Origin: an uncultured Clostridium sp.
Lineage (GTDB): Bacteria > Bacillota > Clostridia > Lachnospirales > Lachnospiraceae
Direction of reading: 5' to 3'
Length of the DNA: 14,785 nt
Assembly (NCBI GenBank): GCA_900555045.1
Contig: USJW01000118.1
Coordinates: forward strand, 1-14,785
Part shown: positions 7,708-14,540 of the stretch, in pieces
How positions within the stretch are numbered: the first letter of the stretch is position 1
Layout of the letters: the number at the start of each line of letters is the position of its first letter
The notes under the pieces: model-generated
Database searches by the model: none
Seen by the model: the letters and a program-made list of their open reading frames with translations, nothing else
What the model was told of the DNA's origin: nothing
Translations under genes and position numbers: made by a program

Positions 7708-8673
7708 TCACCTCAATTCAATTCTGGGATCAATCAGCGTGTAGAGCATATCCACAACAAAGTTTAACACCACGAACATGCAGGCCGCCGCCATCAGGTA
7801 GGCCACGATGATCGGGCGGTCCGATTTATTGATGGCGTCGATCAGCAGCTTGCCCATGCCGGGCCAGGCGAAGATCGTCTCCGTGATGGTGGTGAATGCG
7901 ATCATGTTTCCCAGGTCCATACCGAAGATGGTGATGACCGGAATCAGCGCATTTTTAAGCGCATGTCCGAACAGGAGCGCCTTGCTGGTCACGCCCTTGG
8001 CCCGGGCGAACTTGATGTAGTCCTGCTTCATGTTCTCCAGGATTCCGGCGCGGGTCAGACGCAGGATGGAGGCGATGTTGGTGATCGCCAGGGTCACCGC
8101 CGGAAGGATGATGAAGCGCAGCCCTCCCGGTGCGAAGATGCTGAGCTTTGCGCCGAGCACCGTGATCGTGTCCCCTCTTCCCGAGGCGGGAAGCAGGCGG
8201 AAGACCACCGCGAACAGGTAGATCATCATCATGCCCACCCAGAAGGAGGGAAGGGAAATTCCCAGGATGGACGCGGACATGATCACCTTGCTGCTCCTGC
8301 GCTTGGGGTACGCGCCGGCGTACACGCCAAGGGGAATGGCGATGAGAACCACAAGGAGGGCCGCCACGGCCACAAGCTCCAGGGTGGCGGGCATCCGCTC
8401 TATGATCAGGCTCATGGCGGGCTTTCCGTAGGTATAGGACTTGCCGAAATTACCGTGCAGCACGTCCTTTAAGAAGATCATATACTGCACCGGCAGGGGT
8501 TTATCCAGTCCCAGTCTGGCTCTGGCAGACTCTATCTGTTCCATGGTGGCGTTCTCCGGAACCAGCATGTCCACCGGATCTCCGATAAAGTTGGTCAGAC
8601 AGAAAACGACCATGGAGACCACGAACAGCACAACCACCATCTGTATAAATCGTTTGATCACATATTTTAACAC
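7708..8673 (-). CDS. Peptide ABC transporter permease, OppB/DppB type
   Basis: This 321-residue membrane subunit pairs with the OppC-type permease to form the channel. The N-terminus MLKYVIKRFIQMVVVLFVVS is the classic first helix of DppB/OppB. FIGDPVD and the ARARLGLDKPLPVQY block follow, and the EAA-like loop is FARAKGVTSKALLFGHALKN. The C-terminus ends in LYTLIDPRIELR, as usual for the family. The start codon is GTG at 8673, with GAGGTG seven bases upstream; the next in-frame candidates lie inside the first helix. It follows the binding-protein gene after a 175-base gap with several hairpins, so its expression may be set below that of the binding protein. Confidence 0.93.
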   Translation of the reverse strand: MLKYVIKRFIQMVVVLFVVSMVVFCLTNFIGDPVDMLVPENATMEQIESARARLGLDKPLPVQYMIFLKDVLHGNFGKSYTYGKPAMSLIIERMPATLELVAVAALLVVLIAIPLGVYAGAYPKRRSSKVIMSASILGISLPSFWVGMMMIYLFAVVFRLLPASGRGDTITVLGAKLSIFAPGGLRFIILPAVTLAITNIASILRLTRAGILENMKQDYIKFARAKGVTSKALLFGHALKNALIPVITIFGMDLGNMIAFTTITETIFAWPGMGKLLIDAINKSDRPIIVAYLMAAACMFVVLNFVVDMLYTLIDPRIELR

Positions 8674-8716
8674 TCTTATCCACCTCGTTCAGATTGCTGG
8701 CCCCTCCGGTAACGAG

Positions 8717-8739
8717 AAAGGCTGCCTGCTTGAGCCTTT
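8717..8739. other. Small hairpin in the leader of the permease gene
   Basis: Perfect 7-bp arms AAAGGCT (8717-8723) and AGCCTTT (8733-8739) surround a 9-base loop. On the plus strand a T-rich tail (TTTTTC) continues from the stem, so it would look like a terminator for plus-strand transcripts. On the operon strand it is a plain stem-loop, preceded by an A-run. No plus-strand gene is seen that would need it. Confidence 0.4.
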
Positions 8740-8742
8740 TTC

Positions 8743-8790
8743 GCACGCCGGGGCGTGCAGATTTTGATATTGATTTTTGACACGCCCCGG
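8743..8790 (-). other. Overlapping inverted repeats (alternative stems) between binding-protein and permease genes
   Basis: CCGGGGCGTG (8748-8757) and CACGCCCCGG (8781-8790) are perfect 10-bp inverted repeats with a 23-base AT-rich loop. The segment 8743-8758 can instead fold locally as GCACGCC with GGCGTGC and a 2-base gap. The two foldings share bases and exclude each other. The region lies directly downstream of the terminator-like hairpin at 8795-8830 on the operon strand. It may help stabilise the upstream mRNA or modulate read-through; the role is inferred. Confidence 0.45.
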
Positions 8791-8794
8791 TTCT

Positions 8795-8830
8795 AAAAAG
8801 GAGCCATATGATGATGCACATGGCTCCTTT
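8795..8830 (-). terminator. Intra-operon terminator after the binding-protein gene
   Basis: Perfect 11-bp arms AAAGGAGCCAT (8797-8807) and ATGGCTCCTTT (8820-8830) have a 12-base loop. On the minus strand the stem runs into five T residues (8799-8795). It begins about 18 bases after the stop codon of the solute-binding-protein gene. Because the permease genes follow with no clear new promoter, it probably acts as a partial terminator or 3' stabiliser. That would give more binding protein than membrane subunits, a common arrangement in ABC import operons. Confidence 0.75.
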
Positions 8831-8848
8831 CGCAGGCCTCATACTACC

Positions 8849-10498
8849 TTATTTGTAAGAGAACTCCCATGCAAACACGTAAGCGTTCATTCTTGGCGTG
8901 TAGTTTAACGTATCCTTGATCGCGTAGGTATCCTGCTCGAAGTGCAGCGGCACAAACGCGTAATCGTCGAGGATAATCTTCTCGGCCTCAGCCACCAGCT
9001 CACCGCGCTTGGTGTCGTCGGTTTCAAGGTATGCCTTGTCGATCAGCTCATCCACCTTGGCGTTGGAGTAATGTCCACGGTTTACAGTGCCGTCGCCCGC
9101 CTCCACGTTGTAGGTATAGAACATGTCGTGCAACAGGGACAGGCCGTCGCCTGAGGAATCAGACCATCCGGTCATTAAGAACATGGAGTTGTTCTCCTTC
9201 GGCTTGATGTAGGAGAAGAAGTTTGCCTTCGGCATCAGGTTTAAGTTCACCTTGATTCCAACCTTCTCCAGATAGCCGGCCACTGCCTGTGCGATCTGAG
9301 CGTCGTTCATGTAGCGGTCGTTGGGGGCGTCCATGGTAAGTTCAAAGCCATCCGGGTATCCAGCCTCGGCCAAAAGGGCTTTCGCCTGCTCCGGGTCGTA
9401 CTTCTCGCGCTCCACGGGGGTGTAGCCGATGTAGTTCTCTGTAATCACGGAGTTCATCTCGAATGCGCAGCCGTTCATCACGTTCTTGATGATGGTGTCT
9501 TCGTCCACTGCCAGGTAGATCGCGTGTCTCACCTTGGGATCTGACAGTGGGTTCTTCTGTCCCGGGAACAGCGGGGAATCCTCGCGGCTGTCCATATTTA
9601 AGTAGATCGCGCGCGTACCCTTCTGCTTCAGGATGCTGATGCCGTCCGCAGCGTCCAGGCGATCGATGTCGCGCACGGAAACGCCGATTGTGAAGTCAAC
9701 CTCGCCGGTCAGCATGGTCGCGGTTCTGGTCGCCTCGTTGGTGATCGGGCGGAAACGAACGTTCTTGATCGCGGGAATCTCGCCCCAGTAGTCCTCATAG
9801 GCTACCATGTCGATGTGGTCTTCCTTCACCTGCTCCACAAATTTGTAGCGGCCGGTGCCGATCACGTTGTCGCTGATCTCCTCCTCGGTCTTGCCCTCAA
9901 CGTTCTCTTTCTTTAACACATAGAGCTGTGCCACGTCAAAGAGCATCATGGGATTCGGAGTGTTGGTGGTGATCACAACCGTCTTGGAGTCGGGTGCCTC
10001 CACACTCACAAAGGTGCTGGTGTAGCTGCTGTATGCGGAAGGGGAATCCGGGTTGGAAGCCACCTTGATGGAGGCTACCACGTCGTCGGCATCCATCACA
10101 TCGCCGTCGTGGAACTTCACGCCCTCGCGCAGATGGAAGGTCCAGGTCATGCCGTCCTCAGAGATATCCCAGCTCTCAGCCAGACAGGGCTCAAATTTCA
10201 TATCTTTGTTCTGTCTCACCATCGCCTCGTACATATGCAGCATAATCTGGTTGGTCGGGCCCTCGTCGTAGCGGTAGGGGTCCATAGACAGAACGTCGGA
10301 AGCAGTAACAATCACCAGGCTGTCCTTGCCCTCGGACGCTGCCCCTCCTGCCGCCTCCGTCGTAGCTGCGCTGTCTGCGCTGCTCCCCGCCGGTGCCGCA
10401 GTGGTACTGCCGGAACCAGAAGAACCGGATCCACATCCTACAAGGCTTCCTGCTGCGATCGCCGCAGCAACCACCAATGACAATGTTCTTTTTCTCAT
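8849..10498 (-). CDS. Peptide-binding lipoprotein, ABC transporter solute-binding family 5 (DppA/OppA type)
   Basis: This 549-residue extracellular receptor captures the peptide and delivers it to the permease pair. It begins MRKRTLSLVVAAAIAAGSLVGC, a lipoprotein signal peptide with lipobox LVGC and lipidated Cys22. A low-complexity Gly/Ser/Thr/Ala linker runs to about residue 55. The SBP_bac_5 domain follows, with DSLVIVTASDVLSMDPYR, the TWTFHLREGVKFHDGD hallmark and LLAEAGYPDGF. A longer reading from 10546 exists, but the ATG at 10498 has GGAGGAG just upstream and starts the signal peptide, so it is preferred. It is the first gene of the operon, read from the promoter at 10584-10612, divergently from the regulator. 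The ligand cannot be deduced from sequence. The neighbouring iadA and M20 genes suggest short, perhaps beta-linked, peptides. Confidence 0.93.
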   Translation of the reverse strand: MRKRTLSLVVAAAIAAGSLVGCGSGSSGSGSTTAAPAGSSADSAATTEAAGGAASEGKDSLVIVTASDVLSMDPYRYDEGPTNQIMLHMYEAMVRQNKDMKFEPCLAESWDISEDGMTWTFHLREGVKFHDGDVMDADDVVASIKVASNPDSPSAYSSYTSTFVSVEAPDSKTVVITTNTPNPMMLFDVAQLYVLKKENVEGKTEEEISDNVIGTGRYKFVEQVKEDHIDMVAYEDYWGEIPAIKNVRFRPITNEATRTATMLTGEVDFTIGVSVRDIDRLDAADGISILKQKGTRAIYLNMDSREDSPLFPGQKNPLSDPKVRHAIYLAVDEDTIIKNVMNGCAFEMNSVITENYIGYTPVEREKYDPEQAKALLAEAGYPDGFELTMDAPNDRYMNDAQIAQAVAGYLEKVGIKVNLNLMPKANFFSYIKPKENNSMFLMTGWSDSSGDGLSLLHDMFYTYNVEAGDGTVNRGHYSNAKVDELIDKAYLETDDTKRGELVAEAEKIILDDYAFVPLHFEQDTYAIKDTLNYTPRMNAYVFAWEFSYK

Positions 10499-10583
10499 TG
10501 CATCTCCTCCTCTTCTTTTCGAACTATAAAGAAAAACAACGCGCACTTATCCCTTACGAAAAAGCGCCGTTGCTTTTGATAAA

Positions 10584-10612
10584 AGTTTAGTGAAAATGTC
10601 GAAGGATGTCAA
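10584..10612 (-). promoter_or_regulatory. Sigma-A promoter of the peptide operon
   Basis: On the minus strand, a perfect -35 box TTGACA (10612-10607) is followed after exactly 17 bases by TAAACT (10589-10584), a four-of-six -10 box. Transcription would begin near 10577, leaving a leader of about 79 bases before the ATG at 10498. A direct repeat GACAT with a 10-base period (10610-10606 and 10600-10596) overlaps the end of the -35 box and the spacer; it could be a regulator site. No -24/-12 sigma-54 promoter was found in the intergenic region on reading it by eye. Confidence 0.7.
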
Positions 10613-10666
10613 ATGTTCCAGTATAAAAACTTTTGGAAATCGTGAATTTTTTTCAACTTTCTTGTC

Positions 10667-10710
10667 ATTAGGTTGTTTTTATATTTTTTTAAGTGTATAA
10701 TTAACCTAAT
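10667..10710. repeat. Inverted repeat bracketing the regulator promoter (candidate operator)
   Basis: ATTAGGTT (10667-10674) and AACCTAAT (10703-10710) are perfect 8-bp inverted repeats with centres 36 bases apart. The left arm touches the -35 box and the right arm covers the expected transcription start. With one mismatch the match extends outward to a tenth base. Such placement fits an autoregulatory operator of the protein encoded just downstream. Its use is not proven. Confidence 0.5.
10673..10701 (+). promoter_or_regulatory. Sigma-A promoter of the regulator gene
   Basis: TTGTTT (10673-10678), 17 bases, then a perfect TATAAT (10696-10701). The start of transcription should be near 10708, leaving about 22 bases of leader with the GGAGGT ribosome binding site. 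The spacer is very T-rich. Confidence 0.75.
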
Positions 10711-10729
10711 TAATCCGGAGGTCCTGTAT

Positions 10730-12724
10730 ATGAAGAAGAAATTGCTGATACTCACCAACAACCCGGTGGCAAAGATCGGAATCAACTCCTATCTCTCCTC
10801 CATTTTCAGCCAGTATCTGTCCATCGAGTCGGCCCGGGTCACCGATATCTCCCGCGAGACTCTGGATAACTCCGACTGCATCCTGTTTTCCACGGACAAT
10901 GTGAAGGACAAGCTGCCCTTTCCCCTGCCGGAGCGCATGGGGCAGCTGTTCTGCATGCGCACCTTCAACCACACCTACCTGCACAAAATCCTGCAGATTC
11001 CGCCGGGATCGGCCGTGTACCTGGTCAACGACACGGAGAAAAACACCTACGAGGTGATCCGCCAGCTGGAGGACTACGGCTTCTCCCAGTACCGCTTCCT
11101 GCCCTGGCACCCCGGCAGCAAGGACTTGGACGAGGAAATCCGCTATGCGGTCACCCCCGGCGAGCTGCACCTGGTCCCAAAGACAATCCGGACGGTCATC
11201 GACATCGGCAACCGGGTGGTGGACATCTCCACCATCAACGAGATTATCGCCTTCTTCCACCTGCCCACCAGCCTGGCCGACGAGGTCACGCGCAACTACA
11301 TGAGCCATATCGTCCAGGTGTTAAAGCTCTCCAACCACCAGCTGAGCCACAGCCTGGACATGAAGCAGACCATGCAGATCCTGATGGACAACATCTCCGA
11401 CGGAATCTGCATGACGGACAAAAACGGGAAGATCGAGATGGTCAACGCCGCCTTCTGCGGCCGGTTGGGTTTCAAGGAGAAGAACCCGGTGGGCGCCTCC
11501 CTAAGCTCGCTCCTCATCGCCTACGGAGTCCCCTACGACTTTCCCAGGGAGCGGGAGGCCGTGGTGGAGAAGCCGGATTCGGGGCGCGTGCGCCTGTGGT
11601 ATCAGCGGGTCAATATCCGCCAGAACGCGGAGATGTACCTGTTACACGCGGCGCCCGCGCCGGATCCCGCGGCCGAGGACGCAAGGGCAGGGAGCTTCCC
11701 CATGTTGGCGGCCGGACTGTACGATTTCAAGCACATTGTGACCAAAAATCCGGTGCAGCTGCACATGTTGGACACCGCAAGGCGGGTCTCCCTCAACGAC
11801 TTCCCCATCATCATCCAGGGCGAGAGCGGCACGGAGAAGGAGATGCTGGCCCAGGCCATCCACCAGAACTCCCGGCGCCACAACGGCCCCTTTGTGTCCC
11901 TCAGCTTCACCTCCCTCAACTCCGCCGACGTGGAGGAGGAGCTTCTCGGCTGCGAGGAGAACCCGGCCCTCGGCACCCGCTACCGCCAGGGCGCGCTGAG
12001 CGCCGCCGCCGGCGGCACGCTGTTCATAAGCGGAATCGAGCACACGGCCATGGAGACCCAACAGCTTCTGTTAAACATCCTGCAGAACGGCTACTACACG
12101 GCCAAGGGCGGCGGGGGCTTTCACTCCGTCAGCGCCCGCATCATCGCCGCAACCAGCTCGGACCTCTACGCCCAGGTGCTGGAGGGGCGCTTTCTGGACG
12201 ACCTCTTCTTTTTGCTGAACACGGTCTCCCTTAGCACCATCCCCATCCGCCAGCGCAGGGAGGACATTCCACTGCTCATGAACCACTTCCTTAAAAATGC
12301 GTTCAAGGATCCGTCCGCCACCATGGAGCGGGTTCTCAGCGACAACCTGATCTCCTTCCTGAAGCAGTACGATTGGCCTGGAAACGCCCGGGAGATCAAC
12401 AACCTCTGCTGCTACTTCTCCTGCCTCTACAGGCGGGAGCTGATCCCCCTCGGCGACCTGCCCGGCTACATTTTAAACCAGATCCGAAACCGCGAGGACC
12501 GCCTGGATGTGACGGACAAGCACATTCTGTCCCTGATCATCGCAAACCCGCGCATCGGCCGCAGCACCATAGCGACTCGGCTCAAGGAGAACGGGATCAC
12601 CCTCTCCGAGGGCAAGATCCGCACCATTCTCCAGAAGCTGTCCGCGTGCGGCTACGTGAAGGTGCACCGGACCCGCGGCGGGTGCGAGGCTACGGAGCTG
12701 GGGGTGTTGATAAACCGCGCGTAG
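10730..12724 (+). CDS. PAS-containing regulator with degenerate sigma-54-type AAA+ domain and C-terminal winged helix
   Basis: This 664-residue, presumably cytoplasmic transcription factor is divergent from the operon it likely controls. Residues 1-200 form an alpha/beta domain like the sensory half of PrpR-type clostridial regulators (VTPGELHLVP, VIDIGNRVVDISTINEI). A PAS domain begins near M219 (MDNISDGICMTDKNGKIEMVN). The AAA+ domain spans about 340-570. Its key sites are all changed. Walker A is GESGTEKE (364-371, Glu369 for Gly). Walker B is GGTLFISGI with Ser434-Gly435 for Asp-Glu. NPALGT (411-416) stands in place of GAFTGA. Leu489 and Leu495 sit at the arginine-finger positions. WPGNAREINNL (549-559) is kept. 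The usual Fis-type helix is replaced by a winged-helix-like segment (about 585-664). The ATG at 10730 is preferred over one at 10673 because GGAGGT lies seven bases upstream. It probably binds DNA and a ligand but cannot activate sigma-54 polymerase. Confidence 0.85.
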   Translation: MKKKLLILTNNPVAKIGINSYLSSIFSQYLSIESARVTDISRETLDNSDCILFSTDNVKDKLPFPLPERMGQLFCMRTFNHTYLHKILQIPPGSAVYLVNDTEKNTYEVIRQLEDYGFSQYRFLPWHPGSKDLDEEIRYAVTPGELHLVPKTIRTVIDIGNRVVDISTINEIIAFFHLPTSLADEVTRNYMSHIVQVLKLSNHQLSHSLDMKQTMQILMDNISDGICMTDKNGKIEMVNAAFCGRLGFKEKNPVGASLSSLLIAYGVPYDFPREREAVVEKPDSGRVRLWYQRVNIRQNAEMYLLHAAPAPDPAAEDARAGSFPMLAAGLYDFKHIVTKNPVQLHMLDTARRVSLNDFPIIIQGESGTEKEMLAQAIHQNSRRHNGPFVSLSFTSLNSADVEEELLGCEENPALGTRYRQGALSAAAGGTLFISGIEHTAMETQQLLLNILQNGYYTAKGGGGFHSVSARIIAATSSDLYAQVLEGRFLDDLFFLLNTVSLSTIPIRQRREDIPLLMNHFLKNAFKDPSATMERVLSDNLISFLKQYDWPGNAREINNLCCYFSCLYRRELIPLGDLPGYILNQIRNREDRLDVTDKHILSLIIANPRIGRSTIATRLKENGITLSEGKIRTILQKLSACGYVKVHRTRGGCEATELGVLINRA

Positions 12725-12757
12725 TGGGGTCGCTTCCCCTTCACCGATTCCCTCCAC

Positions 12758-12818
12758 AAAAAATCCCCGGAGCCTGCCTGCGGCGCGATTGCCGCGCCAG
12801 CGTAAAGCTCCGGGGATT
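12758..12818 (-). terminator. Terminator between the convergent regulator and Fe-S operon
   Basis: Perfect 12-bp arms AATCCCCGGAGC (12762-12773) and GCTCCGGGGATT (12807-12818) carry an inner perfect 6-bp stem GGCGCG (12782-12787) with CGCGCC (12793-12798). On the minus strand the stem runs into a run of six T residues (12763-12758), so it clearly ends the SufB/D-type gene. On the plus strand only ATTCATTTTC follows, a weaker tail, but it may also serve the regulator gene that stops at 12724. Confidence 0.85.
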
Positions 12819-12827
12819 ATTCATTTT

Positions 12828-13745
12828 CTATTTCAGGAAGCCGTTCACGATCTGGGCCTCCGCCTCCTCCTCGGTGAGTCCGAGGGTCATCAGCTTCACG
12901 ATCTGCTCACCGGCGATCTTTCCGATGGCTGCCTCGTGGATCAGCGCCGCGTCGATGTTGTTGGCCGTCAGGCCGGGAACCGCGATGATCCGTGCGTTGT
13001 CCATGATGATGGCGTCGCACTCCGAGTGGCCGGTGCATTTTGCGTTGCCGTTGATGGTGGAGTTGAAGGTCTGGACAGACTGGTCCTTGGCCACGGAACG
13101 GGACACCAGATCCGTGCTGGCGTCATCCCCGTTTAAGTCCACCACATAGTTGCTGACGGCATTCTGCTCGCCGTGGGTCAGAAGGCGCTCCCTGACGACC
13201 AGCTTCGCGCCCGCCGCCAGCTCGGCGTTCGTCGTGCGCTCTGTGGAGTCCACGCCCTTGATCTGCACCATCTCCATCTCCATGAAGCTGCCCTCGTCCA
13301 TGTGCACCTCGGTCACAGGGTTTAAGATGCGCTTTCCGCGCCCGTCTCCCTCGCCGTAGTGCTTCTCCACATATTTAATATGAGAGTTCTTTCCCACGTA
13401 GAAGCGATGGATTCCGTCGTGCTGGGAGTCCTGGTCGCCGCAGTTGTGAATTCCGCAGCCGGCCACGATCACCACATCGCAGTCGTCCCCGATATAGAAG
13501 TCATTGTACACCATATCCTTTAAGCCGCTCTCGCTGACCACCACCGGGATGTGCACGCTCTCGTTTTTTGTGCCGGGCTTAATGCGGATGTCGATCCCGC
13601 TCACGTCCTGCTTGGTGGTAATGTCAATATTCGCCGTGGTGCTGCGGCTGTCCAGCTTTCCGTTGGCGCGGATGTTGTACGCGCCCTCCGGGACGCCGTG
13701 CAGGTCCGCAACCTCCATCAATATTCTCTCCTGAATTTCATCCAT
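12828..13745 (-). CDS. Short SufB/SufD-family Fe-S cluster assembly scaffold (SmsB-like)
   Basis: This 305-residue protein of the SufB/SufD beta-helix family is the scaffold on which Fe-S clusters form. It is much shorter than typical SufB (about 470-495) or SufD (about 420), lacking the N-terminal region, as in minimal SufC plus SufB-like (SMS) systems of anaerobes. The conserved C-terminus shows ECDAIIM with Cys243, HEAAIGKIAGEQ with His270-Glu271, and EEEAEAQIVNGF at the end. These correspond to the QCDSML, EHEATTS and ISEEDA..IVNGF blocks of E. coli SufB, which hold residues needed for cluster assembly. Further cysteines are at 89, 97, 102 and 237. Start ATG 13745 is preceded in frame by TGA, and AAAAGGAG lies 11 bases upstream. 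It follows the SufC-type gene by 30 bases. The symbol is left empty because the SufB versus SufD assignment is not meaningful here. Confidence 0.88.
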   Translation of the reverse strand: MDEIQERILMEVADLHGVPEGAYNIRANGKLDSRSTTANIDITTKQDVSGIDIRIKPGTKNESVHIPVVVSESGLKDMVYNDFYIGDDCDVVIVAGCGIHNCGDQDSQHDGIHRFYVGKNSHIKYVEKHYGEGDGRGKRILNPVTEVHMDEGSFMEMEMVQIKGVDSTERTTNAELAAGAKLVVRERLLTHGEQNAVSNYVVDLNGDDASTDLVSRSVAKDQSVQTFNSTINGNAKCTGHSECDAIIMDNARIIAVPGLTANNIDAALIHEAAIGKIAGEQIVKLMTLGLTEEEAEAQIVNGFLK

Positions 13746-13775
13746 TGCTCATCCATCTCCTTTTCCGCCCGGGCA

Positions 13776-14510
13776 TCAATCCTGGCCATAAAATTTGCTG
13801 CAGGCATCCACCGCGGAGGCGGTGCCCATGATCTGGGGCATTACCTCGTCCCTGGATCCATGGTTGACGATCTTGCCGTCCGCGATGACGACGATCTCGT
13901 CCGCTATATTTAAAATCCGCTCCTGATGGGAAATAATCAGGATGGACCCGTTTGTATTCTTGCGCATGCGCTCGAACACCTGAATCAGGTTCTGGAAGCT
14001 CCAGAGATCGATTCCCGCCTCCGGCTCGTCGAACACGGACAGCTTGGAAGCGCGGGCCAGAACGGTGGCGATCTCGATCCGCTTTAACTCGCCGCCGGAC
14101 AAACTCCCGTTCACCTCGCGGTTGATGTAGTCCTTGGCGCAGAGCCCTACCTCCGATAAGTACTGACAGGCCTCCGTCACAGCCAGCTTCTTCTTCGCCG
14201 CCAGCCGGATCAAATCCAGGACCTGCACGCCCTTGAAGCGCACCGGCTGCTGGAACGCGAAGCTGATTCCAAGGTTTGCGCGGTCCGTGATGCTCATATC
14301 CGTGATGTCCTGCCCGTCGAACAGAATCCTGCCTCCGGTCGGCTTCTCAATTCCCATAATCAGCTTGGCTGTCGTGGACTTTCCTCCCCCGTTGGGGCCG
14401 GTGATCACCACAAACTTGCCGTCGCCGATGGTCAGGTTCAAATCTTTTATAATATCTTTTCCTCCCTTGCCGTCGTTCACGTCAAAGGAAAGATTCTCCA
14501 ATGTAAGCAT
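13776..14510 (-). CDS. sufC: Fe-S cluster assembly ATPase SufC (SmsC-like)
   Basis: This 244-residue soluble ABC-type ATPase works with the SufB/D-family scaffold and is not a membrane transporter. Walker A is GPNGGGKST, followed by a Q-loop region SFAFQQPVRFKG, the signature SLSGGELKRIEIATVLAR, Walker B LSVFDEPEAGID and the H-loop IISHQE. The SLSGGELKR signature and the lack of a permease partner indicate SufC. DEPEAGID, where classical SufC has DEPDSGLD, suits the minimal two-gene systems. A longer reading from 14558 exists, but the ATG at 14510 has AGGAG a few bases upstream and begins MLTLENLSFDV, the normal first strand. It is the first gene of a two-gene operon ending at the terminator 12758-12818. 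No sufS, sufU or sufE gene is in the window, so the sulfur donor must be encoded elsewhere. Confidence 0.92.
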   Translation of the reverse strand: MLTLENLSFDVNDGKGGKDIIKDLNLTIGDGKFVVITGPNGGGKSTTAKLIMGIEKPTGGRILFDGQDITDMSITDRANLGISFAFQQPVRFKGVQVLDLIRLAAKKKLAVTEACQYLSEVGLCAKDYINREVNGSLSGGELKRIEIATVLARASKLSVFDEPEAGIDLWSFQNLIQVFERMRKNTNGSILIISHQERILNIADEIVVIADGKIVNHGSRDEVMPQIMGTASAVDACSKFYGQD

Positions 14511-14540
14511 AGCCTTCTCCTGCCTCTCTGATTTTTCAAC

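Noticed and set aside
8717..8741. Plus-strand terminator candidate (stem plus TTTTT)
   Set aside because: No plus-strand gene lies upstream within range, so it was listed only as a hairpin.
10499..10729. Sigma-54 promoter next to the sigma-54-like regulator
   Set aside because: Looked for GG-N10-GC spaced elements (TGGC...TTGC) on both strands by eye and found none; both promoters fit sigma-A instead.
10673..10729. Upstream ATG for the regulator gene at 10673
   Set aside because: It lies within the promoter itself and has no ribosome binding site, while the ATG at 10730 has GGAGGT at the right distance.
11596..12234. Second plus-strand frame inside the regulator gene
   Set aside because: Arg/Gly/Pro-rich out-of-frame translation of the regulator's coding sequence without recognisable domains; the in-frame protein is clearly the real one.
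11816..12508. Regulator as a pseudogene
   Set aside because: The frame is intact over 664 codons with a good promoter and ribosome binding site, and conserved hydrophobic blocks remain, so the substituted catalytic sites look like functional change and not decay.
12373..13149. Plus-strand frame running from the regulator end into the SufB/D gene
   Set aside because: It crosses a strong terminator and is antisense to the conserved scaffold gene; no motif seen.
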